Of a stretch of 64,000 nucleotides of DNA, positions 18,272-30,300 are shown one piece after another (position 1 is the first letter of the stretch; each line of letters begins with the position of its first letter). Source of the DNA: Rubripirellula obstinata (GTDB taxonomy: Bacteria; Planctomycetota; Planctomycetia; Pirellulales; Pirellulaceae); the NCBI RefSeq assembly GCF_001642955.1, contig NZ_LWSK01000018.1:1-64000 (forward strand). The letters are read 5' to 3'. A program made the translations under genes and the position numbers. The notes under the pieces were generated by a model. The model did no database searches. It saw only the letters and a program-made list of their open reading frames with translations, and had not been told where the DNA came from.

Positions 18272-18892
18272 TCATCGATAGCCGAAAATCTGATAATCGC
18301 GTTGATAGAGATGCCTGACCCGACTAGCGTGTCGCTCCCTTAACGCTTCAACATTGTCGTTGGCACGGATGCGAGACCGGTTAAGGTGGGGGATGTTGTG
18401 TGATGGCAGTTTCAAGGCATCGCAGACAAACCCGAAATCTTGCGTGAAGCTTTCCATCCGACCTAGGAAGTCAATTTGGGACAAATCGATGAGTCGGCTT
18501 TGAAGGCAAAGATGATGATCACACTTCCGCAAATCTAACTTTTCAACCCACGACAAAAAAGCTCCAAGGTCCAGCATTTCTCGGTGTACTGCTGGTTCGA
18601 ATCGAAAGTAGTTTCGATCTTGAACTTTATCTCTCCAGCACGAAAGAAATCGATCCCAAGGATCACGAACAAAGCCAAATTTGAAATAGCTTTGGGTCAA
18701 ATTAACTGGGTAGTTAACCCACATTGCATTCGCGACATCCAAGGGAACCGAATTTTGCTGAAAGTAAGCTAACACGGATTGGGTTCCCGCTTTGGCAACG
18801 CGAAACCATATGAATGGGATCGAGTGAGAAATCGTTAGGTTGTAAGAGAGAAAAGAGGGTTGCCCAATCTCCCAGCTGCTAGTCGTCATCAA
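18272..18892 (-). CDS. Sulfotransferase family 2 (carbohydrate sulfotransferase-like)
   Basis: A 206-residue member of the Sulfotransfer_2 group, related to HNK-1/chondroitin sulfotransferases. The PAPS site appears as FRVAKAGTQSVLAYF (5' loop with Lys) and GFVRDPWDRFLSCWRDKV (3'-phosphate motif RDPxxRxxS). A C-terminal segment carries arginine-rich RSRIRAN. It likely sulfates a surface carbohydrate. It is convergent with the neighbouring sulfotransferase, 44 bp away. Confidence 0.8.
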   Translation of the reverse strand: MMTTSSWEIGQPSFLSYNLTISHSIPFIWFRVAKAGTQSVLAYFQQNSVPLDVANAMWVNYPVNLTQSYFKFGFVRDPWDRFLSCWRDKVQDRNYFRFEPAVHREMLDLGAFLSWVEKLDLRKCDHHLCLQSRLIDLSQIDFLGRMESFTQDFGFVCDALKLPSHNIPHLNRSRIRANDNVEALRERHASRVRHLYQRDYQIFGYR

Positions 18893-19155
18893 ATGTTAAG
18901 TTCCTTTTTTGCAACATCAACTTGGCAAATTCGTTTTAATTCTGTGCGTGATGCGAAGCATTTTCAGTGCAACGACGACTGTGCCGCGTCTAAGCTACCC
19001 ACGCGGCATATCTTAGTTTAGCCTCACTAAATGTCTCGGAACGCCGGTTTCGCTTTGTTGATGTCATTCGCAGTTAAAACGCTATTCGTTCTAATGCAAA
19101 TTTGCGGTGCTTGCCGTGAGCGGTCCTATTGAACAGAAGCCTGCTGGGCCTGAGA

Positions 19156-19743
19156 CTAAGTCCAGTGCTGTATCTTGACGCCCGCGTTGTGCAACTGACT
19201 TTCCAAGTGCTGTCGAGATTGCGCTGATTCATCCGGTAAGAGCCTGACATGCCACTCGATAAAAAGAGCATCGATCAAGCTCAGGACATCCTCGCGAATT
19301 AAGTGACGAAGCACCGGGAATTCAGCCCCCTCAATATCCATCTTCACTGCTAGGTAATCACAATCCGAAAATGCCCGGAGAAGCCTCGCTAGGTCAACGC
19401 AGGGTACTTCAATTGGCGGGAGAAGCGATGGGTGCGTAGTTTTCAAGCATGACAATCGGCTTCCCCATCCATCAATGTCACTTCGGCCATCCGTGGGAGA
19501 ATGATTCTGTGCCAATTGATGGTTTTGCTGAGAGAACGAAATTGTCCCGTCCATGGTCCAAATGGCAGATGAGTGGACCAAGACATTTAAATCTGTCTCG
19601 CGCATTCGATCGGCAAGCTCGCAAGCAGGGTTCGGCTCGTAGAGATGAATTTCCCATCCCTCGTCAAGACTAAGTGGCTCTTGGAGCATTTTGATGGCGT
19701 TACCGTGATGGCCACCTAAATCTAAAAGTACTTTACGCAACAT
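19156..19743 (-). CDS. FkbM-family methyltransferase
   Basis: A 195-residue SAM-dependent methyltransferase. The glycine-rich site is VLLDLGGHHGNAIK, followed by the acidic loop LYEPNPAC and the FkbM-specific AVKMDIEGAEFPVLRHLI. Such enzymes O-methylate sugars or polyketides. Its context with a glycosyltransferase and sulfotransferases suggests modification of a surface glycan. It is the last gene before the insertion sequence at 19871. Confidence 0.85.
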   Translation of the reverse strand: MLRKVLLDLGGHHGNAIKMLQEPLSLDEGWEIHLYEPNPACELADRMRETDLNVLVHSSAIWTMDGTISFSQQNHQLAQNHSPTDGRSDIDGWGSRLSCLKTTHPSLLPPIEVPCVDLARLLRAFSDCDYLAVKMDIEGAEFPVLRHLIREDVLSLIDALFIEWHVRLLPDESAQSRQHLESQLHNAGVKIQHWT

Positions 19744-19870
19744 TGAATATCATGCAACAAATCTTGTGAACGAGAGTAACTGATTGGTCGAACAAGCGAG
19801 TTTATGTGAAGTAGACCGACCGTTTGCTTCTAAGAAAGCTTGCGACGCTGAACGTCCATCGCTCGGTATC

Positions 19871-21119
19871 CAGGGCGATTGCACGGGGATTTACCGACTG
19901 AAAACGACTTTTTCCATGTAGTCATCGTCCCAACCAGCGGTGAGCCGCTTGTTTTTGACTCCGCACTTGGCCGTTTTCTCTTGCTTGAGCAAGCTTAGTG
20001 CCGTTCGCCGAAGCGTACTGAAGTTCTCATCACCGTGCCCTTTTCGAATGCGACATTGATCTTCGCCGAACGTCACATCTAACTGCCAGTGACAACTGTT
20101 TTCGATGCCCCAATGATCACGCACAGCACCTGCGAACGATTCCCCATCAATCAATTTGTTGAGGATGTAGTAACGCACTGCGATCTCGTCGCCCTTGCGA
20201 CGCTGTGTGTTGTTGATCGACACGCCGATCGCACAAAGATCCTTCCAACGACCTGCATCAGGAAGGTCGTCGGGAACTTCACACAAGTAGTAGCTTCGCT
20301 CGTCGATACGACCGTGACCGGTTTCGTTGGTGTGATGCTCAGCAACTTCGATTCTTGCAAAGTTGTCTTCAATGTGGTCCAGAAAGAATGCTTTGATTCC
20401 CTCGTGCAGCGTCGGCTGATTTCCTTTCACCGCCAAGCAGTAATCCGCACCTTCCTTGACGATCTTTGCAGCGATCTCAGTCTGGCATCCCATCGCGTCA
20501 ATCGTCACCAAACCCCCGGAAACGTCGATCATTTCGAGCAGTTTCGGAATCGCGGTAATCTCATTACTCTTAGCGTCCACGACCGTTTGCCCAAGGCTGA
20601 TATGATTGGCAGTCGCCCATGCGCTGACCATATGGATGGCTGCCTTTCCGGTCGCGTGATCGAAGCTACGGCGAAGCGTTTTTCCATCAATGGCAATGAC
20701 TTGTCCGCCCGTGATTTTGTGCAATTGCGTGATCCACGCCAGCAGCACGGGTTCAAACTCCTCTGGGTCGATCGCATTGAGGATCGCGTTGAAGCGATCG
20801 TGCGATGGAACACCAGCGGACATGTCCAAGAATTTGGCGAACCACTCTTTCTTGGTGTTAGCGAACTTGGCAATGGCGACATAATCATCCGCTCCGGCAA
20901 TGACGGCACAGATCGTCATGAACAAGATATTGACCAACGGATAGACCGACTCACCGCGGCGAGGGTCAGTCATCTTTTCAAGTTGTTCAACAAGCGAGGC
21001 GGAGCGTTCCATCGAAGGTCACCAGTACGAAGCGATTCGCCCGACAACTGCAAATCAGCCGTCCAAACACGAACCTTCGCTCAGTCTCCCAGATTACCTA
21101 TCGTGGCGCAATCGCCCTG
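19871..21119 (-). mobile_element. ISAs1-family insertion sequence with 9-bp target duplication
   Basis: A complete element of 1,249 bp. The left end is CAGGGCGATTGCAC and the right end is the complement of CAGGGCGATTGCGC, so terminal repeats match for at least 12 bases. It is flanked by the direct repeat CTCGGTATC at 19862-19870 and 21120-21128. A 9-bp duplication fits the 8-10 bp known for ISAs1 elements. One intact transposase gene is inside. The intact duplication suggests a relatively recent insertion. Confidence 0.93.
19891..21012 (-). CDS. ISAs1-family DDE transposase
   Basis: A full-length transposase of 373 residues. The N-terminal helical domain DPRRGESVYPLVNILFMTIC is followed by GGQVIAIDGKTLRRSFD (first catalytic Asp), GLVTIDAMGCQTEIAAKIV (second Asp) and WGIENSCHWQLDVTFGEDQ (catalytic Glu region). 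All three acidic residues appear to be present, so the element may be active. It occupies nearly the whole insertion sequence and points away from the giant gene. Confidence 0.95.
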   Translation of the reverse strand: MERSASLVEQLEKMTDPRRGESVYPLVNILFMTICAVIAGADDYVAIAKFANTKKEWFAKFLDMSAGVPSHDRFNAILNAIDPEEFEPVLLAWITQLHKITGGQVIAIDGKTLRRSFDHATGKAAIHMVSAWATANHISLGQTVVDAKSNEITAIPKLLEMIDVSGGLVTIDAMGCQTEIAAKIVKEGADYCLAVKGNQPTLHEGIKAFFLDHIEDNFARIEVAEHHTNETGHGRIDERSYYLCEVPDDLPDAGRWKDLCAIGVSINNTQRRKGDEIAVRYYILNKLIDGESFAGAVRDHWGIENSCHWQLDVTFGEDQCRIRKGHGDENFSTLRRTALSLLKQEKTAKCGVKNKRLTAGWDDDYMEKVVFSR

Positions 21120-21311
21120 CTCGGTATCGCATTTTGGAGGTGGAGAAGGAAATTCACATCTTTTGTCTAGAATAGCCCAGATTGCTTGCATCCGGGCATG
21201 GAACCCCTTAGAACTCGTAATACGCGATCAAGAGGGGGGGGCAATTTGGCGTCCAGCTTTTCGAACCGCATTAAGCAAAACGATCTCTAGTTGGGCATGC
21301 AGGGTTGAATC

Positions 21312-24300
21312 ATGACTTCTAAAAAGAAATCTTGGCGTCAAAGACTTTTCAAGCGACAAAAGAATCGCATCCTTAGGTCGCGTCGTACTCGGCGAATGCT
21401 GGCTGAGTCATTAGAAAGTCGTCAAATGCTTGCTGCAGACTTTGCGGTAGAAGTCAATGGAGTATCAACGCCAATCCCATTAGTGTCTGTTCAGGACAGC
21501 ATGTCATTTCAGGATGGCCAGGAAGGTCTACCGGCCGTTGCAACGGTCGATGCTTCGGGGACTTTGGTCAATCTAAGCGGAAATGCTTGGAAGCGTTTCT
21601 CGCTGGACTATACCGTGACGCCGGAAACGGTTTTGGAGTTCGACGTCGAAGCAGCCGACGTGGGTGAGGTCTTTGGAATTGGTTTTGTAGAAACGGGAAC
21701 CGATCTTCAATCCGATAAACTTTTCAAACTTGGCGGCACCCAGCCAGTCAGTTCCTTCGAGAACAGCTTCTTCAACTACGCGGGCGGCAACCAGAACTAC
21801 TCGATTCCCGTTGGCCAGTTCTACACAGGATCGATGAGTCACCTGGTCCTCATTGCCGATGATGATGCGGATGGCAGCGCCTCCGTCGAATGGTCCGACG
21901 TCACTATTAACGATCGATTCGCACCGGAACTAGGTGCGTACGTCGATCAGACCTTATCCGAAGGCGGTGTGTTATCGCTATCAATTTCTTACAGCGATTC
22001 GAATTCTGCCGAGACTCACACCGCTTCGATCGATTGGGGCGATGGAACCTTAGAAGCTCTGACAGTTGATGCGGCCGGCGGCGTTGTCACAGGCCAGCAT
22101 ATCTACAACGACGACGGCATCTACGACGCAGTCGTTACACTGACCGACAACGGAGGGCTCTCCGCCGAGAAGAACTTTGAAGTCGACGTCGAAAACGTTG
22201 CTCCCGTTGGAGTTTCTGGTGGAAGCTACGGTGGAAGCTACGGCGGAGGTCTTGAAGAGGGTGCTTTCGACTCATTCAATGCCCAGTTTGAAGATCCATC
22301 ACCAACGGATGCCTACACGGTTTTATTCAACCCCGGTGATGGAACCGAGCCTTTCGCACCGGTGAATTTTTCTAGCTTTTTTAGCAATGGTCGAGCATTC
22401 ATTAACGCGCGTAGTCCCTACTCTTACAAGGATGACGGGCAATATGAAGCCAGTTTTACGGTCACTGATGATGATGGTGGAGTTGGCGTTTACTCGTATA
22501 CCATCATCGTCACCAATGCGGCCCCTGTGATCAGCCCGCCAAGCGATCTCTCTGCCCTTGAAGGAACGCCCATTGGCATCTCATTGCCCTTTACCGATCC
22601 CGGTGTCTTGGATACCCACACCGCCTCGATCAATTGGGGCGACGGAACGACTGAAGCTCTGACCGTCGATGCAACCGGCGGGGTGCTGACAGGCCAGCAT
22701 ATCTACGACGACAACGGCATCTACGACGCAGTCGTCACACTGACTGATAGCGGTGGGCTCTCAACCGAGACGAACTTTGAAGTCGAAGTCGAAAACGTTG
22801 CTCCCGTTGGAGTTTCTGGCGGAAGCTATGGAGGAGGCTATGGGGGAGGAATTGGGGAAGGTGCTTACGACTGGCTATCTGCTCAATTTGTGGATCCATC
22901 GCCATCGGATACGTACACGTTTCTCTTTGATCCTGGAGATGGAACTGAACCCTTCGAACCCGGGAATGCATCTAGCTATGTTAACAATGGGCAGGCAAGG
23001 ATCTACATGGATCATTCCTACACCTACAGGGATGATGGGCAGTACCAATTTAGCTTTACCGTTACTGACGATGATGGCGGGGTAGGGGTTTATGCAGGTA
23101 CGGTCACTATCATCAACATTGAGCCGAGTATTCATGTTGCCGCCGATGTTGTGACGATTGGCAGTTCTGAAACCTACCAACTTGATCTTGGCTCGTTCGA
23201 TCCTGGGGACGACACGATTAGCCAGTGGGAAATTGATTGGGGTGATGGCCAAGTGGAAACGCTGCTAGGCGACGCGACGACCGCCTCGCATTCCTACCCA
23301 ACGCCCGGAGAATATTCAATCGCGGTGACCGCGACCGACGAGGACGGAACCTACGGTCCGTTTTCGCCGACGATGGTGCGATCCTTTGGCGACGCCGGTT
23401 ACGTGGTTTCCGATCCCTCGGGATTGAGTGACTACATTACCGCAGCAGTAACACAACCCGACGGCAGGATCGTCGTTGTCGGTCACTCTTATGTTCCAGA
23501 CCAGTCAAACAACTTCACGGTCACCCGATTTGAGTCCGACGGCAGCCTTGACGTGAGCTTCGGCGACGGTGGGATACGGATGCTGGATTTCGGCAGTAGC
23601 GAGACCGGCCCCGTCGTGTCGATTGACGCCGATGGCAAGATCGTATTGGCCGGACGATCGGGATCGAGCAACCTGCTTGTTCGATTGAATGTTGATGGAT
23701 CAACCGACACGGACTTTGGAATCGACGGCAAGACCAACGTCGATTTTCTCGGGACCAGCGACTATATCGAGAACGTGATAGTTCTGCCCGATGGCAAGAT
23801 CGCTGTCGGAGGCCGTTCCTACTACGGTTCACAACGTTTTAACTTCTCGATCAATCGCTACAACGCCAATGGATCATTGGACCCCAGCTTCAGTGGTGAC
23901 GGCAAGGCCACGATCAACGTCAGTGGATACGACTACATCTATGCGATGACAGCGCAGGCGGATGGGAAAGTCATTCTAGCAGGACGTAGCGGCGCGGGTG
24001 ACTTCGCGTTGGTGCGACTCAACACCAACGGATCGCTTGACACCAGTTTCGGCGGTGATGGCAAAGTCGTCACGGCTGTGTCGGCTTCCAACGACGCCAT
24101 CTACGACATCGCGGTCGATCAAGATGGAAAGCTGCTGGTGGTTGGAACCGACGGTGCGGCACGTGAACAGATCGTGATGCGATATCTTTCAAACGGGACC
24201 GTGGATGACACCTTTGGTGTTAGCGGGCGAGTGACCACCGCATTGCATTACAACTCGTCGTCGCAAAGCAAGTTGACGCTGCTTAACGATGATCAGGTCT

Positions 24301-27300
24301 TGGTTGGCGGCAAAACTTTTGATGGCAACCAGTATGCTCCGGCAATAGCACGTTACTTCGCAGATGGAACGCTCGATACTGAATTCGGAAGTGCTGGCAT
24401 CGCCAAGATCGATCCTGGTCTAAGGTACTCGTCTCTAGGTGAGCTTCTTGTCGGTGATGACGGTTTCCCAATCGCTGTTGGAAGGGGATACGGAGAGAAC
24501 GGCTATGACGTCTTCTTGGCCAAATCCCTCACCAGCAGTACGCTGACGGTCTTTGATGATCGGGTTGCCCCGGAACTGGTCGATTTTGCCGACCAGACGG
24601 TAAACGAAGGCACTGAGCTACCGGTGTCGCTTTCGTTCAGTGACGCCAACCCAGAAGAAACGCACACGGCATCGATCGACTGGGGTGATGGAACGATCGA
24701 GTCGTTGGCCATCGACGCCGTCGCTGGCGTCGTCACCGGCAGGCATTCCTATGACGACAACGGCATCTTCCAAGCGATCATTACCGTGACCGACAGTCGC
24801 GGACTATCAACCGGCGCAAGTTTTGAAGTCAGCGTCAACAACGTCGCACCGGTTCTCGGTTATGGAGAAGGATTTGGCTATCCAATTCCAGAAGGTGCGA
24901 CTGACTGGTTGTACCTCTATGCCGAATTCGTGGATCCGTCGCCCTCGGATACCTACACGGCTCTCTTCGATCCTGGCGATGGAACTGATCCGTTTGAGGT
25001 TGAGTATGTCTACACTTATTTCAGCAATGGGCAAACCTACATCTACGCTGAAGAGTATTCTTATGTTTACAAAGACGATGGCCAATACGAAGCGAGCTTG
25101 ACGGTCACTGATGACGATGGCGGGGTGGCGGTTTATGCAGGTACGGTCACCGTCACCAACGTGACCCCTCAAATCCAAGTTACGACGAATGCGACCCAGG
25201 TTGATGAGGGGGCGGAGTACACGATCGGGTTCACGGCGGAGGATCCAGGCGACGACACCATCAGTCAGTGGCTCGTCGATTGGGGTGATGGCCAAACTGA
25301 AACCTTGCCGGGGGACGCAACCTCTGCATCGCATCCGTACCTAACACCCGGTGAGTACTCCATCACCGTCACTGCGACGGATGAAGACGGAACCTACGGT
25401 CCGGTAGGCATCGCATTTGACAGTAGCTTTGGCGACCAAGGGAACGTCACGACCGACTTCCTTGGCTCCAGTGACACTGCCTACGACTCCGTCGTTCAAG
25501 GTGACGGGAAAGTCGTCGTCGTAGGGACTGTTAACAAGCTGGAGCAGACGCTGGACGGAGGGCAGGACTTCAGCTTCAGCGGCAGCAGTTCTCGAACCGT
25601 AAACGCCAAGACGACCATCGTTGGGAGTGAATACTATCCAATTGATCGAGATCAAGCATACCGAATTTCTGCAAAAGCGATGTCGGGCGACGCCGACGGG
25701 AACAATGTTAATGCCAGCGCTCGTTCGTACATGGGCTTTGCCGCCTACGATATCGACAAGAAACTAATCTATCCGTACTCGTACTACCGCAATAGCGGCT
25801 CCGTTGATACTCGGCTGGCCGCAGATTTGGTGCCGGGTGCAACCGAAATTGTCTTGCAAGATGCTACCGGTTGGTACGGGGGAGCGACGAGTCATCGTCG
25901 GACACTGGCGTGGTACGGCTATTCCGATAGCACTGGCCATGTCTATGAAGACTACACGTACACTCGCAATTACAAAAAGAACTTGTGGGACGCTGGGGCG
26001 ATCAATGGCAATGTGATTACGCTACGTGCGCCATGGTCGGGGCCGACGATTGCCGCAGAAACTGCAGTCCGTAACACTCGTGCTGCAGGAACTTACAACT
26101 ACGCCTTGTTGAGCAATGGCAATATCCCAACATATAACCGGACCTACTCAACCGTCATTGGCAATGGCCGTAGCAGTTGGGCCAACAACGGTTTCCGATT
26201 AGGAACCGCCTACATTCGCCCGTTGGTTTTGGCTAACTACAGAAACGGCAGTGGCAATCAGCTAACGGTAAGCGACTTCCGTGTTGACCCGATCATCGAG
26301 TCAGAATCGAACAATTTCGGTCTTGCTAGATACAACACCGATGGAAGCTTGGATGAGACTTTCGGCACCGATGGCAGAGTCTCGACTGACATTCTCGCGA
26401 GACTCAATGACAATGGTCGTGCGATGACCATTCAAGCGGATGGCAAGCTCTTGGTTGCGGGTAGCACCTATGTCAGTGGGCAAGGCAACAACCTGGCCAT
26501 TGTTCGGTACCAAGCGAACGGCTCACTTGATACATCATTTGGCAATGACGGAATCGTGACGACCGACATCTCGTCAAAAAACCAAAATGCCTACTCGGTG
26601 GTGGTGTCAGGCGATCGGATTTTGGTCGCTGGTGACCATGACAGCGGAGCAGATCGATACAACTTCCTGGTTGCGGCCTACACCGTATCCAATGGTTCGC
26701 TGGATACATCCTTTAGTGGCGACGGGATTGTTGGAACAGATTTCGATGGTGGTCAGGACTATGGTCGCTCCATTGCCGTGCAATCCGACGGCGGCGTGCT
26801 GGTCACCGGGCGAGTCTTTGATGAGGGAACTTACAAACTTGGCGTTCTACGTTTTGATCAAGCAGGCAATCTTGATTCCGATTTTGGTGTTAGCGGAAAG
26901 CTAGTTTACGACGCCGCAGGGTCGTACGATGACACGTACAAAGTCCTGGTTAACTCCGATGACAGTTTTTACGTCACTGGACACGCTTACGATCTCGCTA
27001 GTAGCCGATATCACATGCTGGCGGTCAAGTTTGATTCCACGGGCGTGATCGATGAATCATACGGTCAAGCTGGAATCGCCATCGTCGACTTGGCCTCCGG
27101 CGATTCGACACGTAATTACGACTCGCAGTTACAGGACGACGGAAAACTCGTCCTCGTTGGCACGGTCGGTGGGCGGGCGATTGCAGCACGCCTGACCGTC
27201 GACGGACAGCCTGACACAACCTTTGGGGGAACTCCTGGCTATCAAGTCATTGATTTGCCAGGCAACTATGACACCGCCCGATCAGTAAGCATCGGCAGCG

Positions 27301-30300
27301 ACGGATCCATCCACCTTGCTGGTTCTACAAGGAATGCCGAAACTTCAAACGATTTCTCGCTCACAAAACTGCTGCCGACCAACACACTGACAGTTCTCGA
27401 CGTCAACAGTGAGCCTGAACTGGGTGAATACCCAGATCAGACCTTACCCGAAGGCAGCCTGTTATCGTTTGCGATCTCCTACAGCGACGCCGATCTCACC
27501 GACACCCACACCGCTTCGATCGATTGGGGCGATGGAACCATCGGGACTCTTGCAGTCGACAGCTTTGGACGCCTCCTCACAGGCCAGCACGCCTACGATA
27601 AGGACGGAGTATTCCGAGCGACCGTCACGTTGACCGACAGCGGCGGGCTCTTCGCGGAATCCAGTTTTGATGTGACAGTCTCCGACAACGATGCCTGGGA
27701 AGTGAGCGTGATCGCCAGCGATGCGGTTGCCAGTGAGCAGGGTCTCGACCCAGGTCGCCTCGCCTTCAGTCGCACCGGTCAGGATGACCTGAGCCATTCG
27801 TTGTATGTCTATTTCACGGTTGGTGGTTCGGCGACGAACGGCACCGATTACAGTTTTTCGGCTAATACAGCTTACGATTCACTCAGCGAGCAGTGGGTCT
27901 ATCGAGTCACGATTCCTGCTGGTCGAACCGAGGTCAGTCTCGACGTGACGCCGGCCAATGATGCGATCCTGGAATCGTTAGAGGACGTTAGCTTTGAGAT
28001 TGTCCCCTATCTCAATGGAAGCACGCAAAGCGACTACACAATCGGTGGTGATTCCAATGCGACGATCAGTATCTCCGATGATGTTCCGCCTGTAAACAAT
28101 AACGATGCCTGGGAGGTTAGGGTGGTTGCCAGCGATGCGGTTGCCAGTGAGCAGGGTCTCGACCAAGGTCGCTTTACCTTCAGTCGCACCGGTCAAGATG
28201 ACTTGACCCATCAGTTGTATGTCTATTTCTCGCTCGGTGGTTCGGCGGCGCTCAGCAGCGATTACAGTCTGTCCGGTGTCCGTACCGTTTTCGACTCATC
28301 GAGCGGGCAGAATGTCTATCGAGTCACGATTCCCGCTGGCCGAACCGAGGTCAGCATTGACGTGACGCCAGTCAATGATGCGATCCTGGAATCGTTGGAA
28401 GACGTTAGTTTTGAGATTATCCCCTATCTCAATGGGAGCACGCAAAGCGACTATACAATCGGGGATGACTCCAACGCCACGATCAGCATCGCCGACAACG
28501 ACGCCTGGGAAGTGAGCGTAGTAGCAAGCGATGCGATTGCCAGCGAGCAGGGTCTCGACGTGGCCCGCCTCACCTTCAGCCGTGCGGGGCAAGATGACCT
28601 GAAACATCAGTTGTATGTCTATTTCTCGCTCGGTGGTTCGGCGGCGCTCAGCAGCGATTACAGTCTGTCCGGTGTCCGTACCGTTTTCGACTCATTGAGC
28701 GGGCAGAATGTCTATCGAGTCACGATTCCTGCTGGTCGAACGGAGGTCAGCATTGACGTGACGCCAGTCAATGATGAGATCCTGGAATCGTTGGAAGACG
28801 TTAGTTTTGAGATTGTGCCTTATCAAAATGGGGCTACCCAAAGTGACTACACAATCGGCACTGATTCCATCGCATCGATCAGTATCGCCGATGGCGATCA
28901 GTGGCGCAGAATTGCCGATACCTTTTCTGTCAGTGTCATCAATGAATCCTCCGTCCAACTTGATTGGGACTCCGATACGGAAGATGTTGGAGTTGCGATT
29001 CAGCGTCGGGAGGAATTTTCAACGTGGATCGATGTAGCTTCTCTTAATTCCCAAGAGGGGCAGTGGGTCGACAACAATATCCAGGATGCAACTGGCTACG
29101 AGTATCGTTTAATTGCCATCAATTTTGATAGTCAAACTGCTACAAGCATGGTGCAACAAGCGGTCATTGCACCCTTACCCCCGACAGATCTTGCGGTAGT
29201 ATTCATCGCATCAAATGAAAGTGAATTCACGTGGGTCGATCGGTCTCAGGGTGAAGAGTCTTATCAGGTGCAGTCGTCCATCAATGGCGGAGCTACGTGG
29301 AATACTCTTTCTTTGACGCTTACCGCGAACACTTCCAGGTATGTTGAATCAACGCCATTGATTTCAAATCAAACGTACCTGTTCCGTGTCGAAATGGAAT
29401 CGAGGGTTTTCGGCGAGACGACGTTCACCCATTCATCAACCGTTTCGGAAACCGTTCCCGTATTTCCGGATCAACCCATCGGATTGACAGTCAAGTCGAG
29501 TACCGCAGATTCAATCTCGCTTCAGTGGAACGACAGCGGTTTAGAAGAGGGCTACCGCATTGAGCGAAGTCTCGACGGTTCCAGCTGGTCCGAGCTAGTC
29601 ACGCTCGCTGCAGACATCACGAGTTTCGTTGATACAGGGTTGCCAGAAGCGACGCAGTACCATTACCGACTGATCGCAACCAGCACGGTCGGTAATTCGG
29701 CACCAAGTCTCTCGGTCGATCACTGGACAACGCCCAGTTCACCAACAGGTCTGACGGCAGTGGTGGTCAACGGCGGTCAGATTGATTTGCGCTGGACAGA
29801 TCATTCCTCTGGTGAGTCGTCTTACCAGGTTGAGCAGCTGGCCGATGATGGAACCCCGTTGATCTCGGTGACACTCGGTGCGGATGCAGAGAGCTACACG
29901 GCAACAGGTCCATTTGATGGCGACCAGAGCTACAGCTTCCGAGTACGGGCTTTTCACGGGTCAGGTGTTTATTCCGAGTATTCACCGATCGTATCCGTTA
30001 CAACACCAGCGTTCCCTAATCAGCCCAGTGGGCTGACTGCCGCAGCAAGCAGCGAGGATTCGATCACGCTGACTTGGACCGATGGAAATGCTGAAGACAG
30101 TTATGTCATCGAGCGCAGTACCGACAGTTTGAACTGGTCGACGATCGACACGTTAACAGCCGACACGACGACGTACACCGACATCGGACTGAACGAGTCG
30201 ACCCAATACAATTACCAACTGGTTGCAACAAACGCGGCTGGTGATTCGGCAGCCAGCAGTGCGATCAGTCCTTGGACACTTCCCGCCGCGCCTACGGGCT

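Noticed and set aside
20089-21315. Open frame of 408 codons on the plus strand
   Set aside because: It is the complement of the ISAs1 transposase, has no family features, and spans the insertion sequence boundary.
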